Positions 34,804 through 42,652 of a stretch of DNA of 64,000 nt are shown here, piece by piece (within the stretch, counting starts at the first letter, position 1; every line of letters begins with the position of its first letter). The stretch is from Pseudonocardia acidicola. GTDB lineage: Bacteria; Actinomycetota; Actinomycetes; Mycobacteriales; Pseudonocardiaceae. The stretch lies in assembly GCF_012911935.1 (NCBI RefSeq), contig NZ_JAAXLA010000011.1, positions 1 through 64,000 on the forward strand. Direction: 5' to 3'. The position numbers were made by a program, and so were the translations under genes. The notes under the pieces are model-generated. The model did no database searches. It saw only the letters and a list, made by a program, of their open reading frames with translations, and had not been told where the DNA came from.

Positions 34804-35927
34804 TGGGACTCCCCCATCACGGCGGTGCCGCCGTCGTCACCGGGGCGGAGCATCTTCAGCGCGTCATGGGTGGCCTGGGCCTTGCGCTTCTCGCAGTTGA
34901 AGTACCGGGCGATGGCAGAGACGCTGGGCAGGCCGGTATCGGCCCAGGGCTCCAGCTCACCGCCGGCGATCGCCTTGCGGGTCTTGACCACCATCGACAG
35001 CGTGTTCACGGTGTCGACGCTCATCCGGCTGCCGCCGGCGTCGGCGACGTCGACGTGGGCCTCGGCGAGGATCCCTGCCAGGAAGGACGCCGCAAGGGGC
35101 TGGAGCACGACCGCGACCAGGATGAGCACCGGCGGGGCCAGGTGCGCGAGCAGCGTCGTGGCGTCGCGCCAGATGCCCAGTCCCGGCAGCACCGGGGCGG
35201 TGTTGATCAACATCGTCGCGAGGAGCAGCCCGACCTCGAGCGCGTACACCTTGCCGCGGTGGGTCTTCGCGGGGAACGTGCGGCCCCACTGCGCGGCGCG
35301 CGCGTGCAGCGTCATGATCACCAGCAGCGGCAGCGAGAACAGCGGCTCGACGACATAGGCCAGCGGTGAGCCATCCGGGCCGACCAGGGCGTCGTGCACC
35401 CCGGCCGAGGTCCACACGATCCCGGCGAGGGCGAGCCCGAGCAGCGCGAGGGTGGAGAACACGTGGGTGCGCTGCAGCGACGCCGGCCGCGAGGTCGGGT
35501 CCAGCAGCCGGGTTCGGCGGGCCAGCGCGCGACGCTGCCACAACTGATCGGACAGCTCGTAGCGGGCCAGACGCTGCTCGGCGCGGCGTTCGCGCCCTGC
35601 CGACCTCACCGTCGCCGTGGCTGCGGAGACCTGCTGGCGGCGGCTCATTGCGCGCAGGCGCTTCGCCGCCCAGCGCTCGCGGGCCACCTCGCCGGCGGAC
35701 AAGACGTCCAACCAGGCGTCGTCACGCTGGAGCACGGCCTTGCCGCGGGCCAGCGCGAGCTGCTGGCGCATCGCGGTGAGCTTCTCCTCCACCGCGGGAT
35801 CGATGGCCTCGATCTCCTCAGAACCCACCGTGGTGAGGGCGGGGGCAACGGGGTGGCCGTTGGCGCGGTGCTCGGGTCCGGTGCTCTCCAGCCACCGCTG
35901 CAGGGGTCCGGTGCTCAGCTCCGTCAT
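34800..35927 (-). CDS. Membrane protein of the conjugation block
   Basis: The 375-residue protein has a coiled N-terminal region (about 50-150, rich in Arg and Ala), four hydrophobic helices between about 165 and 290 (VFSTLALLGLALAGIVW, YVVEPLFSLPLLVIMTL, LEVGLLLATMLI and PPVLILVAVVLQPLAASFLA), and a C-terminal segment with GLPSVSAIARYFNCEKRKAQ that resembles a helix-turn-helix. A similar membrane-plus-DNA-binding layout occurs in Streptomyces Spd/DUF2637 transfer proteins, so a role in DNA transfer is inferred. It overlaps both neighbours by 4 bp. Confidence 0.7.
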   Translation of the reverse strand: MTELSTGPLQRWLESTGPEHRANGHPVAPALTTVGSEEIEAIDPAVEEKLTAMRQQLALARGKAVLQRDDAWLDVLSAGEVARERWAAKRLRAMSRRQQVSAATATVRSAGRERRAEQRLARYELSDQLWQRRALARRTRLLDPTSRPASLQRTHVFSTLALLGLALAGIVWTSAGVHDALVGPDGSPLAYVVEPLFSLPLLVIMTLHARAAQWGRTFPAKTHRGKVYALEVGLLLATMLINTAPVLPGLGIWRDATTLLAHLAPPVLILVAVVLQPLAASFLAGILAEAHVDVADAGGSRMSVDTVNTLSMVVKTRKAIAGGELEPWADTGLPSVSAIARYFNCEKRKAQATHDALKMLRPGDDGGTAVMGESQ

Positions 35928-36133
35928 TGGGTCGTCTCCTCGGAGCCCCGGGGCAGCGGAAGGGGGGCGTCGGTGATGACGAGCCAGGTCCAGCCCCCGC
36001 AGCGGGGGCACCCGGTGCTGCTGGGGTCGCTCCAGGCGGCCGGGCTCGGCGTCCAGAGGTGCTGACAGGCCGTGCAGGACAGCAGTACGCGGGGCGGGTC
36101 GGGCCGAGTGAGGTCAGGTCCATGACGGCGCAC
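35924..36133 (-). CDS. Small zinc-ribbon protein
   Basis: The GTG at 36133 gives 69 residues; an alternative start at 36193 would add 20. The motif LLSCTACQHLWTPSP... CPRCGGWTWLVI is a C-x2-C...C-x2-C zinc ribbon. It ends in an ATGA overlap with the membrane-protein gene, so it belongs to the conjugation operon. Such ribbons often bind nucleic acid or protein partners; the exact role is unknown. Confidence 0.65.
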   Translation of the reverse strand: MRRHGPDLTRPDPPRVLLSCTACQHLWTPSPAAWSDPSSTGCPRCGGWTWLVITDAPLPLPRGSEETTQ

Positions 36134-36464
36134 CTCGCCGGGGCGAGCCGTGCACGGCGTTTGAGCAGGTGCGCAGCCAGCCCGAGACCGCACGCCGCAC
36201 CGAGCGGGAGTGCTGCTCGGAGGCGGCGAGGCCCGGAGCCGGAGACAGCGCGGCCGTGCAGGCCACGCAGGGCCGGCCGGGAGCGGCGGTCATCGACGTC
36301 GGCGCAACCCACGCCCCACACACCGCCCGGTAGCGGCCCGTGGTCGAACCTGCGAGGAGATCTTCTTCGACGATCTCGTGGGCCAGCCCATCGAGCTGCG
36401 AGGTAATCGAGGTGGTCTGCATGCGGGGACGGCGGCCCGAGCGGCCGCGGGCGCGGGCGCTCAC
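36114..36464 (-). CDS. Small conserved actinobacterial protein with cysteine pairs
   Basis: The ATG at 36464 overlaps the stop of the next upstream gene (ATGA), favouring the full 116-residue form. The core DGLAHEIVEEDLLAGSTTGR followed by YRAVCGAWVAPTSM and GRPCVACTAAL is a pattern I know from small proteins beside actinobacterial transfer genes. The C-x30-C-x2-C spacing suggests metal binding. Function unknown. Confidence 0.65.
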   Translation of the reverse strand: MSARARGRSGRRPRMQTTSITSQLDGLAHEIVEEDLLAGSTTGRYRAVCGAWVAPTSMTAAPGRPCVACTAALSPAPGLAASEQHSRSVRRAVSGWLRTCSNAVHGSPRRGAPSWT

Positions 36465-36676
36465 CGCTGCCCCGCCGGAACAGCGGCGGTGTCGCCGAGA
36501 GCGGCTTGCGCGCGCAGCTCGGAGGTCCGGTCCCAGCGGGGGTCCCGGTAGGTCCGGCTGCCACGAGGGCCGGCGGTCACCGTCCAGCCCCGGGCCAGGG
36601 CGTCAGCGTCTTGGGCGGCGAGACGATCGCGGAGACGCTGTACTGGACGGCGCAGCGCACGAGGGAGAATGGACAC
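36461..36676 (-). CDS. Small basic hypothetical protein
   Basis: The GTG at 36676 follows AGGAGGA, a strong ribosome site, and gives 71 residues rich in arginine. It is the first gene of the leftward conjugation operon (36.7 to 32.3 kb), whose members are nearly all start/stop overlapped. No family is recognised; a small DNA-binding role is possible from its charge. Confidence 0.6.
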   Translation of the reverse strand: MSILPRALRRPVQRLRDRLAAQDADALARGWTVTAGPRGSRTYRDPRWDRTSELRAQAALGDTAAVPAGQR

Positions 36677-36841
36677 GGATCGTTCCTCCTGGTGATGACG
36701 GGTTGTGCGATCCACTGGCCCCGGCAGGTGTTCGCAGCACCTGCCGGGGCCTTCCTCTGGTCCCGAGGGGGGGACGTCGCCTCGGCACCGGTCGTCTCGT
36801 CGTACCGAGAGGGGAACCCAGGCGACCAACGAGACGATCTG

Positions 36842-36895
36842 AGATTGCACACCGAGCATGCAATCTGTCAAGCGGGGTTGCACAGTCAACGTGCG
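36842..36895. promoter_or_regulatory. Palindromic operator candidate upstream of the DUF6879 gene
   Basis: AGATTGCA (36842-36849) pairs perfectly with TGCAATCT (36859-36866), nine bases apart. A second related motif, TTGCACAGTCAACGTGCGA (36878-36896), repeats the TTGCAC core. The site lies between the leftward conjugation operon and the rightward DUF6879/XRE pair, and is a good target for the XRE regulator. Confidence 0.55.
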
Positions 36896-36946
36896 ACCCG
36901 GGAGACTCGCCCGCACCGGGACATCCGGGTGCGGGAGGGGAGCCCC

Positions 36947-37690
36947 ATGAGGATCAGCAGGCTGTTGGCCGACGACTGCCCGAACAACTTCGACTGCCCG
37001 CGCATCTACGACACCGCGGATGGGGAGAACGTGATCGTCCAGGGATCGACCGTCACCGATCCGGAGGCGCTAGAGCGCCTCCGGATGCCCGAGCACGAGT
37101 CCGCTGTCGAGGTGCCCCGCAGGCTGATCCAGGGAGTCCGGCCGATCCTCACCATCGACGAGTTCGGCGAGTGGGTCGGCCGCCACCACGCCACCGACCT
37201 GTTCCGCCTGGAGACGCTTAGCACGTACGCCTCCGCCTCCGACGATCAAGACTTCCAGCGGTATCTGCGGGGGGAGGACGCACCGACCGCGGCCGCGAAG
37301 GAGCCGTGGCTCAAGCGCCTCCGAGCAGACACAGACGCCGGCCGGCGGTGGCGGAAGGTCCACCTCGTGCGGGGTGAACTCTCCGATTACGAGCGCTACG
37401 AGTTCGAGTGGGGCTTCACCTACACCGTGGAGGCAGGGGAGGACGTCCGGATCCTCGACCTCGCCCACGACGATCGTCTGGCCAAGCTCGGCGAGCTCGG
37501 CGACTTTTTCGTTCTCGACGGCGAGTACGTCGCCCGCAGCCGCTACGGCGACGAGGGGCGCCACCAAGGCTTCGAAATCCTGACCGAGCCGGCGGCGCAC
37601 ATCGTGGCTGCCGAATTCATCTGGGACGCTGCCGAGCCGTTCACGTCCTGGTGGGAGCGTCACCGGCAATACCACCGCCACGCTGCGTAG
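36947..37690 (+). CDS. DUF6879-domain protein with an extra N-terminal module
   Basis: The ATG at 36947 follows GGGAGGGGAG; the product has 247 residues. Residues 1-65 form a separate module (RLLADDCPNNFDCPRIYDTA, then VTDPEALERLRMPEHESAVE) known to me as a small stand-alone actinobacterial protein. The rest is DUF6879: LFRLETLSTYASASDDQDFQ, then VHLVRGELSDYERYEFEWGF, then VEAGEDVRILDL. DUF6879 genes usually neighbour XRE-DUF5753 regulators, as here. The pair resembles Scr1/Scr2-type toxin-antitoxin-like regulators; which partner is toxic is not known. Confidence 0.75.
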   Translation: MRISRLLADDCPNNFDCPRIYDTADGENVIVQGSTVTDPEALERLRMPEHESAVEVPRRLIQGVRPILTIDEFGEWVGRHHATDLFRLETLSTYASASDDQDFQRYLRGEDAPTAAAKEPWLKRLRADTDAGRRWRKVHLVRGELSDYERYEFEWGFTYTVEAGEDVRILDLAHDDRLAKLGELGDFFVLDGEYVARSRYGDEGRHQGFEILTEPAAHIVAAEFIWDAAEPFTSWWERHRQYHRHAA

Positions 37691-37701
37691 AAAGGGGGCC
37701 A

Positions 37702-38547
37702 GTGGGCACCGAACCGCCCGGCCGAGACGAGCTGTCCCGGTCACTCCGACGTCTACTCGAGGCCTCCGGGCTGACCGGCAAGGACGTCGCGGCCACGACC
37801 GGGTTCTCCAGGGCGAAGGTGTCTCGGCTTCTCCAGGGAAAGCTCGTTCCGACAGAGGCGGATGCCGATGCGCTGCTGCGGGCGCTGGATGCGTCGGCGG
37901 AGGAGCGCCGGCGCCTCGTCGACCTGGCTGCAGAGCTGCACGAGCAGCGGACCTCACGGGTGGTCGTCCTCCGCGGCGGCATGGCGACCTACCAGCGCCG
38001 CTACGGGGAGATCGAGCGGGAGTCCAAGCACATTCGGACGTTCTGCCCGCAGATGGTGCCCGGCCTCGTTCAGAGCCCCGACTACGCTCGGGTCATCTTC
38101 CAGTCCAGTGGCCGGCCGCCCGAGGAGGTCGAAGCGGGTATCGCTGCTCGGCTCGAGCGGCAGAAGCTGCTGAACGAGCTGGGAGACCGCCAGTTCACCC
38201 TGATCGTCACCGAGGGCGCGGTCCGCTGGAACCTACTGGGCCCCGAGGGCATGGCCGAACAGCTCGACCAACTGGCGGACCGGGCCCGCTGCCCCGGCCC
38301 CGTCAGAATCGGGATCATCCCCTGGCACGTCCAGGCCGACTTCGTGACCACGACATCGTTCGACCTGCACGACGAGCGCGCCGTCATCACAGCCACCGAT
38401 GTGGGGACGAGCATCCTCACCGCGCCGCGGGACGTGGTCGAGTACATCACCCGGTTCGATCGGATCGAAACTCTGGCGTTCTTCGGAGACGCTGCTGGAG
38501 ATGTCCTTGCGGGTATCGCCGACGACTTCCGCCGGCTGTTGCACTAA
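37702..38547 (+). CDS. XRE-family regulator with DUF5753 domain
   Basis: The GTG at 37702, after AAAGGGGG, gives 281 residues. The N-terminal helix-turn-helix reads SRSLRRLLEASGLTGKDVAA, then TTGFSRAKVSRLLQGKLVPT. From about residue 95 comes DUF5753 (IRTFCPQMVPGLVQSPDYAR, then IVTEGAVRWNLLGPEGMAEQ). Such proteins (Scr1/WhiJ-like) pair with small DUF397 or DUF6879 proteins and regulate development or act in toxin-antitoxin-like systems. It lies 11 bp after its DUF6879 partner. Confidence 0.85.
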   Translation: MGTEPPGRDELSRSLRRLLEASGLTGKDVAATTGFSRAKVSRLLQGKLVPTEADADALLRALDASAEERRRLVDLAAELHEQRTSRVVVLRGGMATYQRRYGEIERESKHIRTFCPQMVPGLVQSPDYARVIFQSSGRPPEEVEAGIAARLERQKLLNELGDRQFTLIVTEGAVRWNLLGPEGMAEQLDQLADRARCPGPVRIGIIPWHVQADFVTTTSFDLHDERAVITATDVGTSILTAPRDVVEYITRFDRIETLAFFGDAAGDVLAGIADDFRRLLH

Positions 38548-38606
38548 CTTCGGGCGTTCACCGACGTTGATCTTGTGACGACACGCGGGCCCTGGATGCG
38601 CGAAGG

Positions 38607-39025
38607 GTGACATGTGGCGGGACCCCCTCGGCACGGGAGCATCGGTCCGGCGAGCTCGAAGCGTCCACCCTCGACCTCATCGAGTGGGCGGCGACGCTGG
38701 GACCGACGGCGCAGGCCGAGTGCGAGCACGCGCTCGCCGACGCCGGCCAGGCCTACCTGCGCTTGTTCGAGCGCTGTGACGTCGGGCTCAGCCCGACGCT
38801 CGCCCGTCCCCCTGGCCGCCGGGTCACGCCGTCGGCTACACCCCCGTCCACAACGCCGCGGGCTGCCCCGCGATGTCGGTCCCGCTGGGCCGTCACGACG
38901 GGCTGCCGGTCGGCATCCACTTCGCCGTCCGGCCCGGCGCGGACAGGCTCCTGCTGGCGCTGGCCTACGAGCTCGAGGCGGCCGCCCCGTGGGTCGGCGT
39001 CCGGCGGTCACGCCCGACACGGCCT
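38607..39025 (+). pseudogene. Amidase C-terminal remnant with a frameshift
   Basis: One frame reads ELEASTLDLIEWAATLGPTA and on to LRLFERCDVGLSPTLARPP (38640-38815). Another frame continues YTPVHNAAGCPAMSVPLGRH, then GLPVGIHFAVRPGADRLLLA and LAYELEAAAPW (38840-38992). Together these are the last third of an amidase-signature enzyme; the catalytic Ser-cisSer-Lys region is missing. The frame changes near 38820. The second frame runs straight into the chimeric ORF described next. Confidence 0.75.
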
Positions 39026-39070
39026 GGCTGGCCCGGGCGGCTTGAATGGCCCAGGTCCTCAAGGAGGCCG

Positions 39071-39136
39071 TCCGCGCGCATCCGGGACGCCGCGCTGCGG
39101 TGCTTCGCCGAGCAGGGCTACGCCGGAACGTCGACG
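39071..39136 (+). pseudogene. N-terminal scrap of a TetR regulator
   Basis: The 22 codons read SARIRDAALRCFAEQGYAGT, the first helix of the TetR DNA-binding domain. It is in frame with the amidase tail upstream and the ISAs1 fragment downstream. The remaining TetR helices are missing: sequence after GTST switches to transposase. Confidence 0.65.
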
Positions 39137-39367
39137 GCCGAGATCATCCGCGGGCACTGGGGTATCGAGAACCGGCTGCACTGGATCCGCGATGTCGTCC
39201 TCGCCGAGGACCACCCCCAGATTCGCACCGGCGCCGGCCCCGCGGTGATGGCCACCCTGCGCAACCTCGCCGTCAGCCTGCACCGCCTGCACGGCGCCAC
39301 CAACATCGCCCGGGCGTGGCGGGACGTCGCCCGCCATCCGCACCGGGTTCTCGACCCACTCACATAA
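39137..39367 (+). mobile_element. C-terminal fragment of an ISAs1-family transposase
   Basis: The 76 codons before the TAA read IIRGHWGIENRLHWIRDVVL, then EDHPQIRTGAGPAVMATLRN, then LAVSLHRLHGATNIARAWRD. This is the conserved C-terminus of ISAs1 (H-repeat/ISL3-like DDE) transposases, including the catalytic glutamate in IENRLHW. The N-terminal two thirds are absent, and no terminal inverted repeat was identified. Confidence 0.8.
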
Positions 39368-39692
39368 CGGCCAGATCAACTTCGCCGAGGCCCTGGGTGC
39401 CCCCGCCCGTCGGGCCTTCCAGGGGATGTGTGGGCCGAAGTCTGCGGAGCGGACGCAGTGGGCCGGCGTTGACAGGTCGGGCGGCCGGTCGCGCCAGTCA
39501 CAGGAGCCACTGGTCGACACCCCAGCACCTTGAGCGCGCCGCCGCAACGGGATCCGGTCGCCGACGAGTTCACGACCCGGGTAGACGCGGTTCAGTTGCT
39601 CACTGCTGACGATACTCTGGAGATTGAACATTATCCTTGCCGATAGTCAAGGTACGTGATAGACATCCAGCGGTCCAGACAAAGGAGTCAGG
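39368..39692. other. Spacer between transposase remnant and the catabolic cluster
   Basis: No convincing gene lies in these 325 bp. The right half contains an AT-richer promoter-like zone (39605-39690) with a palindromic site described separately. The left half may be the outer part of the ISAs1 element. The binding-protein gene starts at the right edge. Confidence 0.5.
39634..39652. promoter_or_regulatory. Imperfect palindrome, candidate MarR operator
   Basis: CCTTGCCGATAGTCAAGG at 39635-39652 has CCTTG/CAAGG arms and 14 of 18 symmetric matches. Its left part, TCCTTGCCGATAGT, recurs with one change at 49047-49060, in front of the MarR-linked dioxygenase operon. It lies 41 bp before the start of the ABC importer, the position of an operator. 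Confidence 0.6.
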
Positions 39693-40757
39693 ATGTCAAA
39701 CCTCGTCGTTTGCGCTACCGGGCGGCTCCGCCGCACAACCGCAGTGATCACTGGTTTGCTCATCGCCACCGCCACCCTCGTAGGTTGCGGAAGTGGCGGA
39801 AGCGCGAATTCGAGCGGCCGCCTGACGATGAACGTCGGCGTGCAGTCGCTCGTGCTCCAGACCTATTACCCACAGTTGGCGAAGGCCCTTGGCTACTTCG
39901 ACGACGAGAAACTCGACGTCAACATCACGGTCGGAGAAAGCACCGCGAACTCCGTGCAGGGGCTGCTCGGCGGCTCGATCGACGCCTACCTGGGCGGGCC
40001 GGAGGGCCTCACGGCGACCGAGCAGGGCGCCGACCTCAAGTTCGTCGCCGCCGCCGCCAACAGATCGATCTGGAACGTGGTCGCCTCCCCAGGCGTGACC
40101 TCCTTCCAGAACCTCGCAGGTAAGGACATCGGAGTGTCCGCCCTGCAGTCCATCAGCACCGTCACGATGCGCCAGGCGCTGAAGGCCAACGGCGTCGACG
40201 TGAACCGCCTGAACTACATCGTCACGGGAGGTACCGCCAAACGTTTCGCCGCCTTGCAGGCCAACCGTGTTGCCGCCGTACCACTCGGACTGCCGATCAA
40301 CTATCAAGCGGCGGATAGCGGCGGGTTTGTCGACCTGGGGAATACCAACGACATCGGAGCTCCGCCGTTGGTGGCTGCTGTGGTCACGGTGAAGCAGTCC
40401 TGGGCGCAGTCGCACAAGGAGGAGCTGCGCCGGTTCCTGCGCGCTTATCAGCGAGTCATCAACGCTCTGTATGACCCGGCGATGACCCAGCGTCTCGTCG
40501 ACCTCACGTCGAAGGGGCTGCAGGTGGAACCCAGGTACATGGAGCGCGCCATCAAGGAACTCTTCCTCGAAGGCCCGTCGGTGGGCCAGTCGATGCCGAA
40601 GGATGCCCATATCGACGCCGCCGCCCTGCAGACTTCGGCCGACGCGTTCCTCGAGTTCGGCGGTCTCAAGCAGAAGATGGACCCGTCAGGCCTGATCGAC
40701 ATGTCCTACCTCGAGGACGCCCAGCGCAGCCTGGCCACGAATCCGCCCGCTCAGTGA
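39693..40757 (+). CDS. ABC transporter substrate-binding lipoprotein (SsuA/NMT1-like)
   Basis: The 354-residue protein has a lipoprotein signal with LVGC (Cys32). The mature part follows the NMT1/SsuA pattern: YYPQLAKALGYFDDEKLDVN, then GGSIDAYLGGPEGLTATEQG and a long C-terminal helical end (GLIDMSYLEDAQ). Such proteins bind sulfonates, nitrate, pyrimidine precursors or aromatic acids such as phthalate. Given the downstream genes an aromatic or heteroaromatic acid is likely. It starts the operon of three ABC genes. Confidence 0.85.
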   Translation: MSNLVVCATGRLRRTTAVITGLLIATATLVGCGSGGSANSSGRLTMNVGVQSLVLQTYYPQLAKALGYFDDEKLDVNITVGESTANSVQGLLGGSIDAYLGGPEGLTATEQGADLKFVAAAANRSIWNVVASPGVTSFQNLAGKDIGVSALQSISTVTMRQALKANGVDVNRLNYIVTGGTAKRFAALQANRVAAVPLGLPINYQAADSGGFVDLGNTNDIGAPPLVAAVVTVKQSWAQSHKEELRRFLRAYQRVINALYDPAMTQRLVDLTSKGLQVEPRYMERAIKELFLEGPSVGQSMPKDAHIDAAALQTSADAFLEFGGLKQKMDPSGLIDMSYLEDAQRSLATNPPAQ

Positions 40758-40825
40758 TCCAGCCGCCATTCGAGCAGGAATACCCGGTCGATTCTCCTCA
40801 GAGCCGACGGAAAGGATGACAGCAG

Positions 40826-41770
40826 ATGGACAGCGGGGATCCGACGGCCGGCTCGGTGGCTGAGCATCAACGCACGAACCATCACGGCCCAGAGTCGGCC
40901 ACCCGGCCGGTGCCGGTGTCGCCGTCCGCGTTCGGGAGCAGGCAGCTACCGGAACGGACCGGCATTGCCGCGCTGCTGGGCGGCAGCAACCGGCCCAGCC
41001 GGCTCGGACAGATTTCCCTGCGCCGAGGTCTGGTCTCGGTCGTGGTCGTGTTCGCGCTGTGGGAAGCGGCAGTCCGGGTCTTCCGGCCCAGCACCGTGAT
41101 CATCGTGGCGCCGAGCGCCATCGCCCAGTCGTTCTGGCAGCTCACCCTGAGTGGGGAGCTGCTGCGGCACTTCTGGGTCAGCATGTACCAGTTCATGCTC
41201 GGTTATCTCGTCGCTGTCGCGATCGCGATCCCGCTCGGACTGTTCATGGGGGCCAGCCGGCGGGCCCACGACTACGGCGACCCGTGGCTGACCGCGCTGT
41301 ATGCGACGCCCAGCGTGGCGCTGGCCCCACTGTTCGTCGTTTGGCTCGGCTTCGGCGATGCCGCGCACGTCTCGATCATCGCGCTGGTCGCCTTCTTCCC
41401 GGTCATCATCAACACCATCGACGGCGTGCATGCGGTCGAGCGGGACCTGCGTGAGGTGGGAATCGCGTTCCGGGCCAACCGACGCGAGGTCTTCGGCCGC
41501 ATCGACCTGCCGGGGTCACTTCCCTATATCTTCACCGGGCTGCGGCTCGCGCTAGCCCGTGCTCTGGTCGGCATCGTCGTGGCCGACCTCTTCGGCGCCC
41601 AGGCCGGCCTGGGCTACCTCATCCTGACCTCGTCGCAGTTGTTCCAGACCGGAGCAGTGTTCGTCGGGGTCTTCGTCCTGGCGGCGCTCGGGGTCGTGCT
41701 CACGTGGGCGCTGCGGGCGCTGCAACGGAAGTTGACGCCCTGGCAGCTCGACGTGAAGGGAAAGCTATGA
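40826..41770 (+). CDS. ABC transporter permease (SsuC-like)
   Basis: The 314-residue protein has a ~65-residue hydrophilic start, then six membrane helices. The coupling loop reads GIAFRANRREVFGRIDLPGS; family members usually have GASRREVFRRVVLPAALP there. It ends in an ATGA overlap with the ATPase gene. It forms the channel for the substrate bound by the preceding lipoprotein. Confidence 0.85.
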   Translation: MDSGDPTAGSVAEHQRTNHHGPESATRPVPVSPSAFGSRQLPERTGIAALLGGSNRPSRLGQISLRRGLVSVVVVFALWEAAVRVFRPSTVIIVAPSAIAQSFWQLTLSGELLRHFWVSMYQFMLGYLVAVAIAIPLGLFMGASRRAHDYGDPWLTALYATPSVALAPLFVVWLGFGDAAHVSIIALVAFFPVIINTIDGVHAVERDLREVGIAFRANRREVFGRIDLPGSLPYIFTGLRLALARALVGIVVADLFGAQAGLGYLILTSSQLFQTGAVFVGVFVLAALGVVLTWALRALQRKLTPWQLDVKGKL

Positions 41771-42603
41771 CGACCTCGGACGGCCCCCCCAGGATCGACG
41801 GCGTCGGTGGTGTGCGGGTGCGCGCCCTGACCAAGCGGTTCACCAGCCCACGGGGCGAGCCGCTGCACGTGCTGGACGACGTCTCGATGGACGTGCGCCC
41901 GGGCGAGTTCGTCTCCATCGTCGGCCCGTCCGGCTGTGGGAAGACGACCCTGCTGCGGATCATCCAGGGCCTCGACGACGCCGGCTCCGGCGAGGTGCTC
42001 GTCGACGGGCAGGCGCCCGGCAGCGTCGCGACCGGCTTCGTGTTCCAGCGGGCGTCGTTGTTCCCGTGGCGCACGGTCGAGCGCAACGTGGCCTTCGGGC
42101 TCGATCTCAAGGTCCTCCGGTCCACGCAGAACCGGCCGTCGAGCAAGGCCGAGCGCCGTAAGCGGGTGGCCAACCTGCTCGCGCTGACCGACCTGACCGA
42201 CTTTGCCGACTACTACCCCAGCCAGATCTCGGGGGGTATGCAACAGCGCGTCAACCTGGCCAGGGCGCTGGCCATTCAGCCTTCGGTGCTCCTCATGGAC
42301 GAGCCGTTCAGCGCGCTGGACGCTCAGACACGGGAGAAGCTGCAGCGCGATCTGCAGCGGGTCGTCGCCGAGACCGGTACCACGACCATCTTCATCACCC
42401 ATGACATCCGTGAAGCCGTCTTCCAGGCCGATCGCGTCTTCGTGATGGCGGCGCGCCCGGGCCGCTTCGTCAAGGTCTTCGACATTGCGGAGCCACATCC
42501 GCGCACTGCGGAGTTCCAGCAGAGCGACCGCCTGGCGGAGACGGCCCGCGAGATCTGGGGCCTGCTGCACTCCAAGCCACCGGCGGTCCCGGTCACGAAC
42601 TGA
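41767..42603 (+). CDS. ABC transporter ATP-binding protein (SsuB-like)
   Basis: The 278-residue ATPase starts at the ATG at 41767 inside the permease stop. It shows Walker A GPSGCGKT (53-60), Q-loop FVFQRASLFPWRTV, signature ISGGMQQRVNLARAL near 155, Walker B LLMDEPFSALD near 178 and the switch histidine in FITHDIREAVFQADRV. It drives uptake. The SsuB/TauB subfamily features (LFPWRTV, HDIREAV) agree with the binding protein type. Confidence 0.9.
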   Translation: MTTSDGPPRIDGVGGVRVRALTKRFTSPRGEPLHVLDDVSMDVRPGEFVSIVGPSGCGKTTLLRIIQGLDDAGSGEVLVDGQAPGSVATGFVFQRASLFPWRTVERNVAFGLDLKVLRSTQNRPSSKAERRKRVANLLALTDLTDFADYYPSQISGGMQQRVNLARALAIQPSVLLMDEPFSALDAQTREKLQRDLQRVVAETGTTTIFITHDIREAVFQADRVFVMAARPGRFVKVFDIAEPHPRTAEFQQSDRLAETAREIWGLLHSKPPAVPVTN

Positions 42604-42652
42604 CCGCACGAGCACACCCATCGATCGGCACTGAACCACAGGGGGTTTCTCC

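Noticed and set aside
39059-39631. Minus-strand ORF of 190 codons over the ISAs1 fragment
   Set aside because: Its sequence is antisense to the transposase remnant in the left half and low-complexity in the right half; no family motif or ribosome site.
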